A stretch of 43,418 bases of DNA from Neobacillus cucumis (GCF_016908975.1 NZ_JAFBEX010000035.1:1-43418), one strand, 5' to 3'; counted from the first letter of the stretch, positions 34,263 to 43,268 are shown. The notes: generated by a model not told the origin, from the letters alone. Numbers and translations: made by a program.

Positions 34263-35717
34263 ATGCCAACAAACGTATTATCCTTAACAGCTTATCCATT
34301 TTATATAGATGGGGAGTGGAGAGAAAGTAAGTCTGGTGAAACAATTAAAATCACTTCGCCATATCTTTATGAAGTGATTGGAGAAGTACAAGCCATTACA
34401 ACTGAAGAGGTTGATGAGGCAATTCTTTATGCTCATAATGCGCAAAAAAGTTGGGCAGAAACTTCACTTCAAGAACGGGCAAAGTTTTTGTATCAATGGG
34501 CAGATGAATTAGAAAACATGCAAGATGAAATTGCCGAAATTATTATGAAAGAAGTAGGAAAAAGCTACAAGGATGCAAAGAGTGAAGTCGTACGTACTGC
34601 AACTTTTATTCGATACACGGTAGAAGAAGCAATGCATATGAATGGAGAAAGTTTAAAAGGAGACAGCTTTCCAGGTGGTTCAAAGTCAAAGATTGCGATT
34701 GTTGATCGTGTCCCGCTTGGGGTAGTCTTGGCCATCCCTCCGTTTAACTATCCGGTTAACTTAGCTGCAGCTAAACTGGCACCGGCACTTATTTCAGGAA
34801 ATGCAGTCATTTTTAAACCTGCTACACAAGGAGCAATCAGTGGAATCAAAATGATTGAAGCTCTTCACAAAGCAAACTTGCCAAAAGGTCTTGTGAATAT
34901 TGTGACAGGACGCGGTTCTGTTATTGGTGATTACTTGGTTGAGCATGAAGGCATCAATATGATTTCCTTTACAGGTGGCACAAATACTGGTACCCGCTTA
35001 TCGAAAAAAGCAGGCATGATCCCACTTGTCCTTGAGCTTGGCGGGAAAGATCCCGGGATTGTGCGTGAAGATGCTGATTTAAAAGAAGCGGCGAAACATA
35101 TTATTAGCGGAGCATTTTCCTATTCCGGTCAGCGCTGTACAGCAATTAAACGCGTATTAGTGCATAACAACGTGGCAGACGAGCTTGTTACGTTTTTAAA
35201 AGAAGAAATTGAAAAATTGGCGGTCGGCTCTCCGGAAGAAGGCAGCACGGTAGTCCCGTTAATTGATGAACAATCTGCTGACTTCGTTCAAGGGTTAATT
35301 GAGGATGCGATTGAAAAAGGGGCAACTCTTTTAGCAGGAAATAAGCGTGAACGCAATTTAATTTACCCTACTCTACTCGATCATGTAACAGAAGATATGG
35401 CTGTAGCTTGGGAAGAACCGTTCGGACCTGTGCTGCCAATCATCCGGGTATCTTCTGATGAGGAAGCGATCGCTATTGCCAACAAGTCTGAATTTGGTTT
35501 ACAGGCAAGTGTCTTCACAAAAGACATTAATAAAGCATTTGCGATTGCAAATAAAATGGAAACAGGCTCTGTCCAAATTAACGGGCGTACAGAACGTGGA
35601 CCAGACCATTTCCCATTTATCGGAGTAAAAGGATCCGGTATGGGAGCACAAGGAATCCGAAAGAGTATTGAATCGATGACACGTGAAAAAGTCACTGTAT
35701 TAAATCTTGCAGAGTAA
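34263..35717 (+). CDS. gapN: NADP-dependent non-phosphorylating glyceraldehyde-3-phosphate dehydrogenase
   Basis: 484 residues, aldehyde dehydrogenase superfamily. It oxidises glyceraldehyde-3-phosphate directly to 3-phosphoglycerate, making NADPH and bypassing ATP formation. Visible: IPPFNYPVNLAAAK, the Rossmann FTGGTNTGTRL, catalytic Glu in LELGGKDPG, Cys292 in YSGQRCTAIKRV and the GapN-type RTERGPDHFPFIGVKGSG. AAGGGGGA precedes the ATG. It stands alone. Confidence 0.93.
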   Translation: MPTNVLSLTAYPFYIDGEWRESKSGETIKITSPYLYEVIGEVQAITTEEVDEAILYAHNAQKSWAETSLQERAKFLYQWADELENMQDEIAEIIMKEVGKSYKDAKSEVVRTATFIRYTVEEAMHMNGESLKGDSFPGGSKSKIAIVDRVPLGVVLAIPPFNYPVNLAAAKLAPALISGNAVIFKPATQGAISGIKMIEALHKANLPKGLVNIVTGRGSVIGDYLVEHEGINMISFTGGTNTGTRLSKKAGMIPLVLELGGKDPGIVREDADLKEAAKHIISGAFSYSGQRCTAIKRVLVHNNVADELVTFLKEEIEKLAVGSPEEGSTVVPLIDEQSADFVQGLIEDAIEKGATLLAGNKRERNLIYPTLLDHVTEDMAVAWEEPFGPVLPIIRVSSDEEAIAIANKSEFGLQASVFTKDINKAFAIANKMETGSVQINGRTERGPDHFPFIGVKGSGMGAQGIRKSIESMTREKVTVLNLAE

Positions 35718-35756
35718 TCTATATTTGTAAAATTGTAGCGTGAATTCCAAATAGGG

Positions 35757-35785
35757 GGGTCTTGTAGACCCTTCTTTGTTTATTT
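35757..35785 (+). terminator. Weak terminator after gapN
   Basis: GGGTC, five bases, GACCC, then a T-rich tail. Confidence 0.5.
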
Positions 35786-35830
35786 CCTTTAAAGATTTAA
35801 AAGCAATTAGCGTTGTATTGGGCGCCAGCA

Positions 35831-35941
35831 GCCCAGAAGCGGACAAATTCATACTATGTACCTTATGAATTACAAGCAGACTATTTGGCAAGCGTTTGGG
35901 ATCACTATGCACAAGGAAAGGGTTTCGTAACATTATCTTAG
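35831..35941 (+). pseudogene. Fragment resembling the C-terminus of a neutral zinc metallopeptidase
   Basis: The frame reads SYYVPYELQADYLASVWDHY then AQGKGFVTLS and stops. ELQADYLAGVWAHY-type sequence is a hallmark of the YpfJ-like putative neutral zinc peptidase family. The HExxH part is absent, so this is a remnant. Confidence 0.55.
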
Positions 35942-35959
35942 TTGAAGAAATAAACCCGG

Positions 35960-36102
35960 ACATCAAGAAAAACTGAGTCCGCGCTATTAGAAGGAATGGA
36001 AGAAGCGAGCGTAACGATTTATGAACAATATCTTTTTAACAGAGGCTTCGAAAAGGAACATGGAAAGAAACGCATGAATTGTGGGAAAATTTAATTAAAT
36101 AG
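35960..36102 (+). pseudogene. Unidentified decayed coding remnant
   Basis: One frame reads ALLEGMEEASVTIYEQYLF then NRGFEKE; another continues TWKETHELWENLIK to a stop at 36100-36102. The two look like one protein end joined by a frameshift. I cannot name the family. Confidence 0.35.
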
Positions 36103-36153
36103 ACAATCGCTTGACCTGAAAAACTACCTATTGTTACAATAAGTTTTAATTCA

Positions 36154-36276
36154 ATGTCTAGCTCCAGGCGCCATCGGCTCGAGGTCACAAGCCAATCCGG
36201 CATGAAGGTAAAAACCAACCTTCATGCCGGCTCGTCTTGTGCTTGTCGCCGAAGACTAAGCGCCTTGCGCTTTTCT
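36154..36276. repeat. Bacillus-type intergenic repeat, copy 2
   Basis: Starts TGTCTAGCTCCAGGCGCC and ends CGCCTTGCGCTTTTCT. The inner arms CCGGCATGAAGGT and ACCTTCATGCCGG-type sequence make a hairpin. Ends are shared with copy 1 at 10846-10968 while the centre differs. It stops about 14 bp before the guaA riboswitch. Confidence 0.8.
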
Positions 36277-36289
36277 AATAGGGTATTTT

Positions 36290-36450
36290 ACCTTCATATA
36301 TCCTCGAAAATAGGGTTCGAGAGTCTCTACCGGGCTGCCGTAAATGGCCTGACTATGAAGGCGGAATTTAGTAGCGATTTTTTTGCGAGATAACTAGAAT
36401 TCTGCCTTCCTATTTATTTTGGGGAGAGGATTCTAGTTTTTTTTATTTTT
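36290..36450 (+). promoter_or_regulatory. Guanine riboswitch with terminator, guaA leader
   Basis: The aptamer is 36290-36362: P1 ACCTTCATA/TATGAAGGC, J2/3 GTCTCTACC, L3 CCGTAAAT and J3/1 GACTA, whose C at the specificity position indicates guanine or hypoxanthine. The P1 3' strand GAAGGCGGAATT can pair over 12 bp with AATTCTGCCTTC, the 5' arm region of the terminator (36392-36450, ACTAGAAT/ATTCTAGT plus T-run). Ligand would therefore shut off guaA. L2 deviates slightly from consensus. Confidence 0.92.
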
Positions 36451-36504
36451 TCGCTTTTTGGTATAAGCTAGTAATACAATTAAGAAAATTGAGGGGTGGC
36501 TGTT

Positions 36505-38043
36505 TTGACAGAAAAGCAAGATTTAATTGTAGTATTGGACTTTGGAAGCCAATATAACCAACTGATTACCCGTCGAATCCGTGAGTTTGGTGTATACAGT
36601 GAATTACATCCACATACGATTACGGCAGACGAAATCCGTAAAATGAATCCAAAGGGGATTATTTTCTCAGGTGGTCCAAACAGTGTTTATGATGAAAATT
36701 CATTCCGCTGTGACGAAGCCATATTTGAAATGGGCTTGCCTATTTTAGGAATTTGTTACGGGATGCAGTTAATGACTGTTCATTTTAACGGAAAAGTGGA
36801 AAAAGCACAGCATCGTGAGTATGGGAAGGCAACAATGACTGTTGAACAACCATCAGCCTTATTTGCTGATATGCCAGCAGAACAAACGGTTTGGATGAGT
36901 CACGGGGATCTTGTTATGGAAGCACCACAAGGGTTCACCGTAAATGGAACAAGCCCATCTTGTCCGATTGCATCCATGAGTGATGAGAGCCGTAAACTTT
37001 ATGCAGTTCAATTCCATCCTGAAGTACGTCATTCGGTTTATGGGAATGAACTATTAAAGAACTTTGTGTTTAGTGTTTGTGAGTGCAATGGTAATTGGTC
37101 AATGGAGAACTTTATCGAAATGGAAATGGCGAAAATTCGCGAGACCGTTGGAGACAAAAAAGTTCTTTGTGCATTGAGCGGCGGAGTGGATTCTTCCGTT
37201 GTAGCTGTGTTAATTCATAAGGCAATTGGCGATCAATTAACCTGTATTTTTGTTGACCATGGGCTTCTTCGCAAAAATGAAGCGGACAGTGTCATGAAAA
37301 CTTTCACTGAAGGCTTCCACATGAATGTCATTAAAGTGGATGCAAAAGAGCGCTTCCTCTCTAAATTAGAGGGTGTTTCAGATCCGGAGAAAAAGCGTAA
37401 AATCATCGGCAACGAATTTATTTATGTATTTGATGATGAAGCGGCAAAGCTTGAGGGCATCGAGTTTTTAGCACAAGGTACTCTTTACACAGATATTATC
37501 GAAAGTGGGACAGCGACAGCTCAAACGATTAAATCGCATCACAATGTGGGCGGTCTTCCAGAAGATATGCAATTTAAATTAATCGAGCCGCTCAATACAT
37601 TATTTAAAGATGAGGTTCGTGCGCTCGGTACAGAACTAGGAATTCCTGATGATATCGTATGGCGTCAGCCATTCCCAGGTCCTGGACTTGGAATCCGGGT
37701 GCTAGGTGCCATTTCAGATGACAAGCTTGAAATTGTCCGCGAATCGGATTGGATTTTACGTGAAGAAATCAAAAAGGCTGGACTTGACCGGGAAATTTGG
37801 CAATACTTCACTGTCCTGCCGGATATTCGCAGTGTAGGTGTCATGGGAGATGCAAGGACATATGATTATACAATTGGGATCCGTGCAGTTACATCTATTG
37901 ATGGGATGACATCTGACTGGGCGCGCATTCCATGGGATGTACTAGAATTAATCTCAACTCGAATTGTAAATGAGGTACCTCACGTAAATCGGGTCGTTTA
38001 TGATATTACTAGTAAGCCGCCTGCAACAATTGAATGGGAATAG
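36505..38043 (+). CDS. guaA: GMP synthase (glutamine-hydrolysing)
   Basis: Converts XMP, ATP and glutamine to GMP. 512 residues: class I amidotransferase (1-195) with Cys84 in GICYGMQLM and the FHPEV histidine; ATP pyrophosphatase domain (about 200-390) with the PP-loop ALSGGVDSSVVA; dimerisation domain ending TSKPPATIEWE. A GTG at 36496 overlaps the ribosome site; GAGGGG supports the TTG at 36505. Confidence 0.97.
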   Translation: MTEKQDLIVVLDFGSQYNQLITRRIREFGVYSELHPHTITADEIRKMNPKGIIFSGGPNSVYDENSFRCDEAIFEMGLPILGICYGMQLMTVHFNGKVEKAQHREYGKATMTVEQPSALFADMPAEQTVWMSHGDLVMEAPQGFTVNGTSPSCPIASMSDESRKLYAVQFHPEVRHSVYGNELLKNFVFSVCECNGNWSMENFIEMEMAKIRETVGDKKVLCALSGGVDSSVVAVLIHKAIGDQLTCIFVDHGLLRKNEADSVMKTFTEGFHMNVIKVDAKERFLSKLEGVSDPEKKRKIIGNEFIYVFDDEAAKLEGIEFLAQGTLYTDIIESGTATAQTIKSHHNVGGLPEDMQFKLIEPLNTLFKDEVRALGTELGIPDDIVWRQPFPGPGLGIRVLGAISDDKLEIVRESDWILREEIKKAGLDREIWQYFTVLPDIRSVGVMGDARTYDYTIGIRAVTSIDGMTSDWARIPWDVLELISTRIVNEVPHVNRVVYDITSKPPATIEWE

Positions 38044-38065
38044 ACAATGCATCTGGTCTTAAGTT

Positions 38066-38102
38066 AAGACGAGCCACACTACTGGCTCGTCTTCTTTTTT
38101 TT
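38066..38102 (+). terminator. Terminator after guaA
   Basis: AAGACGAGCCA, six bases, TGGCTCGTCTT, then C and a T-run. Confidence 0.93.
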
Positions 38103-38131
38103 CTAGGGCTCCTTTGGAGCAGGCGGTGAGA

Positions 38132-38203
38132 ATGACCAATGTCGATTTATGGAAAATAATGATGAATTTTGAAATAATTAAACAAGAATACGAACGATGG
38201 TAA
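38132..38203 (+). CDS. Possible 23-residue small protein (uncertain)
   Basis: ATG to TAA encodes MTNVDLWKIMMNFEIIKQEY then ERW. GGCGGTGAG precedes the ATG, and the stop lies in the left arm of the terminator at 38187-38232, which otherwise has nothing to end. I do not recognise the peptide. Confidence 0.25.
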   Translation: MTNVDLWKIMMNFEIIKQEYERW

Positions 38204-38232
38204 AAATAAATATATCATCGTTCGTATTTTTT
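38187..38232 (+). terminator. Second terminator in the guaA-pbuG gap
   Basis: AATACGAACGATG pairs with CATCGTTCGTATT, then six T. It lies just upstream of the pbuG promoter. Confidence 0.88.
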
Positions 38233-38233
38233 G

Positions 38234-38262
38234 TTTACAAGCTGTTTATGACCTGTTAAAAT
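38234..38262 (+). promoter_or_regulatory. SigA promoter of pbuG
   Basis: TTTACA (38234-38239), 17 bp, TAAAAT (38257-38262). Confidence 0.75.
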
Positions 38263-38291
38263 GAAAAAGGAATTAAGGATAACAAATAAAT

Positions 38292-38450
38292 TGCATCGTA
38301 TAATGTTGGGAATATGGCCCAAAAGTTTCTACCGAGCCACCGTAAATGGCTTGACTACGAGGCAGTCTTTAATAAAGAGGCATTATTCCCTCTATATTAT
38401 TGAACGAGCCTATAGTCAAACTCCGGTAGAATATACCGGAGTTTTTTTTT
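38292..38450 (+). promoter_or_regulatory. Guanine riboswitch with terminator, pbuG leader
   Basis: Aptamer 38292-38364: P1 TGCATCGTA/TACGAGGCA, L2 AATATGG, the invariant GTTTCTACC, L3 CCGTAAAT, J3/1 GACTAC with the guanine-specifying C. Terminator 38418-38450: AAACTCCGGTA, five bases, TACCGGAGTTT and T-run. TTGACTA in the aptamer can pair with TAGTCAA (38413-38419) beside the terminator, a likely antiterminator. Confidence 0.94.
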
Positions 38451-38490
38451 GCATAATAAAGAAAAAGATTTGTAGGGGGACAAGAAAGAA

Positions 38491-39816
38491 ATGCAAAAGT
38501 ATTTTGAGTTTGAGAAATATGGCACAAATTATCGCCGTGAATTTATTGGGGGAATAACGACTTTCTTAGCGATGGCTTATATATTAGTCGTAAACCCGTT
38601 AACATTATCACTTGCATCAATAAAAGATTATCCGGATGCGCTTAGAATGGACTACGGTGCCGTATTTGTGGCTACAGCCCTTGCATCTGCCCTTGGTTCC
38701 ATTGTTATGGGACTGCTTGGAAAGTATCCATTGGCGTTAGCACCTGGTATGGGATTAAATGCTTTCTTTGCCTATACAGTTGTTTTAGGAAGCGGAATAC
38801 CATGGCAGCATGCACTCGGTGCTGTTCTTATTTCAGGCGTATTTTTCCTTATATTAACACTTACTGGTCTTCGTGAGAAAATCATTAATGCCATTCCTGT
38901 GGATTTAAAACATGCAGTTGGCGCAGGTATTGGTTTGTTCATTACTTTTGTTGGCTTACAGGATGCTAAGATTATTGTAAATAATGATGCAACACTTGTT
39001 GGTTTAGGGGATTTAACTTCAGGTCCTACGCTTTTAGCTATTTTCGGGATTGTTGTAACAGTCATTATGATGACAAGAGGGATTAACGGTGCTGTTTTCT
39101 ATGGTATGGTTATTACTGCTATTGTGGGTATGATTTTTGGTGAAATTAAGATGCCAGGGAAAGTGGTAGGAGAAGTTCCAAGCTTATCACCTACGTTTGG
39201 GGCAGCATTTTCTTCCTTTAGTGATAGTTCGTTCTATACTACATCAATGCTTGGAATTATCTTAACTTTCTTGTTTGTTGACTTCTTTGATAATGCTGGT
39301 ACGCTTGTAGCGGTGGCAAACCAAGCGGGGATCATGAAAGACAACAAGCTTCCACGTGCTGGTCGTGCGTTAATTTCTGATTCGATTGCCTCAACTGTTG
39401 GTGCGATATTGGGTACTTCAACTACGACATCATATATTGAGTCATCAGCAGGGGTTGCCGCTGGAGCAAGAACGGGATTTGCTTCACTTGTTACGGCTGG
39501 ACTATTTATCTTATCAATCTTTTTCTTCCCGTTATTATCAGTTGTTACATCTTCTGTAACAGCACCAGCATTAATAATTGTTGGAGTATTGATGGTTTCA
39601 TCATTAGGTAATATTGACTGGAAACGATTTGAAATTGCAGTGCCAGCTTTCTTAACAATGATTACGATGCCGCTCACATACAGTATTGCTACAGGGATTG
39701 CGGTCGGCTTTATTTTCTACCCAATTACGATGATTGTAAAAGGTCGTAGAAAAGAGATTAACCCAATTATGTATTTATTCTTTGTTATCTTTGTATTATA
39801 TTTTATCCTAAAATAA
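38491..39816 (+). CDS. pbuG: Hypoxanthine/guanine permease (NCS2, AzgA-like)
   Basis: 441 residues, the length of B. subtilis PbuG, with about 13 hydrophobic segments. Motifs: GGITTFLAMAYILVVNP at the N-terminus, LAPGMGLNAFFAY, GLFITFVGLQ, FLFVDFFDNAGTLVAVANQAG and GTSTTTSYIESSAGVAAGART, typical of the AzgA subgroup. TAGGGGGA precedes the ATG. The guanine riboswitch in its leader supports purine-base uptake. Confidence 0.94.
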   Translation: MQKYFEFEKYGTNYRREFIGGITTFLAMAYILVVNPLTLSLASIKDYPDALRMDYGAVFVATALASALGSIVMGLLGKYPLALAPGMGLNAFFAYTVVLGSGIPWQHALGAVLISGVFFLILTLTGLREKIINAIPVDLKHAVGAGIGLFITFVGLQDAKIIVNNDATLVGLGDLTSGPTLLAIFGIVVTVIMMTRGINGAVFYGMVITAIVGMIFGEIKMPGKVVGEVPSLSPTFGAAFSSFSDSSFYTTSMLGIILTFLFVDFFDNAGTLVAVANQAGIMKDNKLPRAGRALISDSIASTVGAILGTSTTTSYIESSAGVAAGARTGFASLVTAGLFILSIFFFPLLSVVTSSVTAPALIIVGVLMVSSLGNIDWKRFEIAVPAFLTMITMPLTYSIATGIAVGFIFYPITMIVKGRRKEINPIMYLFFVIFVLYFILK

Positions 39817-39824
39817 AATCAGTT

Positions 39825-39857
39825 AAGGGAACTGTGGACAGCACAGTTCCCTTTTTG
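39825..39857 (+). terminator. Terminator after pbuG
   Basis: AAGGGAACTGTG, five bases, CACAGTTCCCTT, then T. Confidence 0.92.
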
Positions 39858-39917
39858 TTGTTCGAAAGGTTATAAGTCATTTTTTACAGGATATTCGTAT
39901 TATTGTCGAACAATGTC

Positions 39918-39946
39918 GTTGACTTCTAGTGAATCCTTTTATAACA
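39918..39946 (+). promoter_or_regulatory. SigA promoter of glcT
   Basis: TTGACT (39918-39923), 17 bp, TAACAT (39941-39946). Confidence 0.6.
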
Positions 39947-39989
39947 TAAAAATATTAAGGGTATTTATGGGGGAAACGGGGGTGATGTT

Positions 39990-40832
39990 TTGGCAAATTT
40001 ATTAATCGATAAAGTATTAAATAACAATGTACTAATTGCTGAACATCCATCTTACAAGGAAGTTGTGTTAATTGGGAAAGGGATAGGGTTCAATCGAAAA
40101 CGAGGGGATTTTATCGAAACAGAGTCTGTAGACAAGCTTTTTGTTTTAAAGGATGGGAAAGAACAGGAAAATTATATTAAGTTGCTCCCGTTTATTGATA
40201 GTGACTATCTAGAAGTTATCATTTCTGCGATTGATTTAATCAAACAACAAACACATTCAGACTTGGATGAACATATTCATGTTGCTCTCACAGATCACCT
40301 TATGTTTGCACTTACACGAGTATCAAAAGGAATGGAAATGAGAAATCCGTTTTTAGTTGAAACAAAAGCACTGTATCGGCATGAATATGAAATCGCTTCA
40401 ATGGTGGTAGATCACATTAGCGAAAAGACAGGCATCCGTCTTCCGGTAGGAGAGATTGGGTTTATTGCTTTGCACATTCATAGTGCTAGAACCAATAAGG
40501 ATTTATCTGAGGTGAATCAACACTCACAGCTTGTCAGTACGTTAGTTAAAATGGTGGAAAATCAATTTGATATTGAAATTGACAGAGAAAGTATTGATTA
40601 CATGAGGCTTGTCCGTCACCTAAGGTTTGCTATTGGTCGTGTGGTTAAATCAGAGAAGGTAGAAGAACCAGAAAAAATAGCAAACTTATTGAAAGCTGAA
40701 TATCCTATATGTTACAATCTCGCATGGAAGCTCATTAAAGTAATGCAACAAACATTAAAAATGAAAGTCTTTGATGCGGAAGCAGTGTATCTTACCATGC
40801 ATTTGCAGAGGCTTCAAAATAAATTCAAATAG
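39990..40832 (+). CDS. glcT: GlcT, PRD-containing transcription antiterminator of ptsG
   Basis: 280 residues: RNA-binding CAT domain (1-60, VLNNNVLIAEHPSYKEVVLI, GKGIGFNRKRGD), PRD1 (about 70-170) with the EIGFIALHIHSA histidines, PRD2 (about 180-280) ending AVYLTMHLQRLQNKF. It binds the RAT in the ptsG leader when glucose is transported. Start is TTG with GGGGGTGA just upstream. Immediately upstream of ptsG, as in B. subtilis. Confidence 0.93.
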   Translation: MANLLIDKVLNNNVLIAEHPSYKEVVLIGKGIGFNRKRGDFIETESVDKLFVLKDGKEQENYIKLLPFIDSDYLEVIISAIDLIKQQTHSDLDEHIHVALTDHLMFALTRVSKGMEMRNPFLVETKALYRHEYEIASMVVDHISEKTGIRLPVGEIGFIALHIHSARTNKDLSEVNQHSQLVSTLVKMVENQFDIEIDRESIDYMRLVRHLRFAIGRVVKSEKVEEPEKIANLLKAEYPICYNLAWKLIKVMQQTLKMKVFDAEAVYLTMHLQRLQNKFK

Positions 40833-40848
40833 AACATGTTATCTTTTT

Positions 40849-40961
40849 ACGTGTTACTGATTCGAACAGGCATGAGTAAAAGAGTATTTAATTAAAATGA
40901 GTTTTTGGGGTAGCCTATACCTGAACTTCATTTTAATGGTACTTTACTCATGCCTTTTTTT
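40849..40961 (+). promoter_or_regulatory. GlcT RAT/terminator leader of ptsG
   Basis: ACGTGTTACTGATTCGAACA then GGCATGAGT is almost the B. subtilis ptsG RAT (40849-40877). It overlaps the terminator: GGCATGAGTAAA (40869-40880) with TTTACTCATGCC (40943-40954), a long inner ATTAAAATGA/TCATTTTAAT arm, and a T-run. Confidence 0.93.
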
Positions 40962-41016
40962 GTTTTCTTGCAGTAAACGTTTTAGTGGGTAAGCCAATTT
41001 AAATAGGAGGTTTAAA

Positions 41017-43056
41017 ATGTTTAAAAATGCATTTGGTGTCTTGCAAAAAGTCGGTAAAGCCCTTATGCTTCCAGTTGCGCTTTTGCCGGCAGCAGGCTTG
41101 CTATTGGGAATAGGTAATGCTATTCAACAGCCTACTATGCTGAATTATCTGCCCTTTTTGAATGTGCATTGGATTCAATTGATTGCAAATGTTATGGAGG
41201 ATGCTGGTTCCGTTATTTTTGGTAACTTAGCACTTATCTTTGCTGCTGGGGTAGCTTTAGGTTTAGCAAGCGACGGTGCTGCTGCTCTTGCTGCGATTGT
41301 TGGTTATTTGGTATTAAACCAGGTAATGAGCTCGTGGGCAGGAGTTACCCCTAATATGGTAGGCAGTAATCCGGCCTATGCTACCGTGTTGGGAATTCCG
41401 ACAATACAGACTGGGGTTTTTGGGGGAATTATCGTTGGCTTAATTGCTGCCTTTGCTTACAATAAATATCATAACATTGAAATGCCGTCCTTCCTTGGAT
41501 TTTTTGCTGGTAAAAGGTTTGTACCAATCGCAACTGCTGTGTTCTCATTAATTGCTGGTTTATTGTTACTGGTCATTTGGCCGCCAATTCAGCATGGTAT
41601 GAATAGTGCTTCTGAATGGCTGCTAGGCAGTGGGACATATATAGCTGTATTCTTCTTTGGGTTTGTGAAACGATTACTTATTCCATTTGGATTGCATCAC
41701 ATTTTTTATGCGCCTTTCTGGTATGAGTTCGGTTCGTATAAGACACACTCTGGGCAAATTGTACATGGGGATATGACCATTTTTTTTGCACAATTAAAAG
41801 ACAATGTGAAACTTACAGCAGGATATTTTATGCAGGGTGAATTCCCGATTATGATGTTTGGTTTACCTGCTGCAGCGCTTGCAATGTATCACACAGCACG
41901 TCCTGAAAAGAAAAAGATGGTTGCAGGTTTATTAGGTTCAGCTGCTTTAACATCTTTTCTAACGGGTATTACTGAACCGTTGGAATTTTCATTTTTATTT
42001 GTGTCACCCCTGCTATTCTTTATCCATGCAGTGCTAGATGGTCTTTCGTTTGTATTGCTTGCATTGTTTAAGGTTCACTTGGGTTACACATTCTCGGGTG
42101 GAGCTATTGACTTTGTATTATTTGGGATTCTCCCAGGTAAAGAACGCTGGTGGATTGCTATTTTATTAGGCTTGGTTTTTGCAGTTATTTATTATTTTGT
42201 TTTCCGCTTGGCAATTACAAAGCTAAATCTTAAAACGCCAGGAAGAGAAGATGATACAGAAGTTGCTGCTGAAGAAGCAAAAGGTCAAGCTGGAGATCTT
42301 CCTTTTCAAATCCTTGAAGCTATGGGTGGGCAACAAAATATTGCTCATTTAGATGCTTGTATCACTCGTCTTCGTGTATCAGTGAATGACATTCAAAACG
42401 TAAACAAAGACGAATTGAAACGCCTTGGTGCTGCAGGTGTACTAGAAGTAGGTAATAATGTTCAAGCGATTTTTGGTCCGCGCTCTGAAACCATAAAAGG
42501 CCAGATGCAAGATATTATCTCCGGAAAAAGCCCTCGTGCAGCGGCGCCTGAACAGCAGACTATGCAAACTACTATAGAGGATATACAGGGTATTCCTCAA
42601 AATGAAGTAATTGCTGCACCTCTTAATGGGGAAATCAAACCAATTACAGAAGTTCCTGACCAAGTATTTGCTGGTAAAATGATGGGTGATGGTTTTGCGA
42701 TTATTCCTTCTGATGGTTTGGTTATGTCGCCTGTTAATGGAAAAATTGTTAACCTATTCCCGACGAAACATGCGATTGGTATCCTTTCAGAAACTGGCCG
42801 CGAAATCTTAATTCACGTTGGTATTGATACAGTTAATTTAAAAGGTCAAGGTTTCGAAACATTAGTTGGAGAAAACGATAGTGTTGTACAAGGTCAACCA
42901 CTCTTGAAGTTTGACATTAACTACATTAAAGAACATGCAACATCAACCATTACTCCAGTTGTCTTTACAAACTTAACTGAAAGTGAAAAAGTGGTGATTG
43001 TGCAGTCTGGTCAAGTTAAGATCAATCAAGAAGGTATTGTTAAGATTACGAAGTAA
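41017..43056 (+). CDS. ptsG: PTS glucose transporter, EIICBA
   Basis: 679 residues in the order IIC-IIB-IIA. IIC (1-400) carries GITEPLEFSFLFVSP; IIB (about 425-505) has Cys448 in LDACITRLRV; IIA (about 525-679) has His600 in REILIHVGIDTVNLKGQGF. It imports glucose and forms glucose-6-phosphate. TAGGAGG precedes the ATG. ptsH and ptsI do not follow; an rRNA operon promoter does. Confidence 0.96.
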   Translation: MFKNAFGVLQKVGKALMLPVALLPAAGLLLGIGNAIQQPTMLNYLPFLNVHWIQLIANVMEDAGSVIFGNLALIFAAGVALGLASDGAAALAAIVGYLVLNQVMSSWAGVTPNMVGSNPAYATVLGIPTIQTGVFGGIIVGLIAAFAYNKYHNIEMPSFLGFFAGKRFVPIATAVFSLIAGLLLLVIWPPIQHGMNSASEWLLGSGTYIAVFFFGFVKRLLIPFGLHHIFYAPFWYEFGSYKTHSGQIVHGDMTIFFAQLKDNVKLTAGYFMQGEFPIMMFGLPAAALAMYHTARPEKKKMVAGLLGSAALTSFLTGITEPLEFSFLFVSPLLFFIHAVLDGLSFVLLALFKVHLGYTFSGGAIDFVLFGILPGKERWWIAILLGLVFAVIYYFVFRLAITKLNLKTPGREDDTEVAAEEAKGQAGDLPFQILEAMGGQQNIAHLDACITRLRVSVNDIQNVNKDELKRLGAAGVLEVGNNVQAIFGPRSETIKGQMQDIISGKSPRAAAPEQQTMQTTIEDIQGIPQNEVIAAPLNGEIKPITEVPDQVFAGKMMGDGFAIIPSDGLVMSPVNGKIVNLFPTKHAIGILSETGREILIHVGIDTVNLKGQGFETLVGENDSVVQGQPLLKFDINYIKEHATSTITPVVFTNLTESEKVVIVQSGQVKINQEGIVKITK

Positions 43057-43069
43057 GAAGTATATGAGA

Positions 43070-43100
43070 GAAGTCGGCCGATTTGGTCGGCTTCTTTCTA
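43070..43100 (+). terminator. Terminator after ptsG
   Basis: AGAAGTCGGCC pairs with GGTCGGCTTCT (G-T pairs included), followed by a T-rich tail. Confidence 0.8.
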
Positions 43101-43183
43101 TAATATAATGTATTAAAATGAACAGAAAGTGTATGGGGGGGTTGAAGTTGAAATAAATAATAAAAAATAATTGAAAATTAGTG

Positions 43184-43212
43184 TTGACCCAGTCTAGCCA
43201 AGATGGTATTAT
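43184..43212 (+). promoter_or_regulatory. rRNA operon promoter P1
   Basis: TTGACC (43184-43189), 17 bp, TATTAT (43207-43212). Confidence 0.88.
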
Positions 43213-43268
43213 ATTTAAGCGGTCGTTGAGAAATGGCTAATAACACTTTTGAGATTTAAAAAAAGTTA

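Noticed and set aside
36154..36393. Open frame of 79 residues before guaA
   Set aside because: It runs through the dispersed repeat and the riboswitch aptamer, so it is not a gene.
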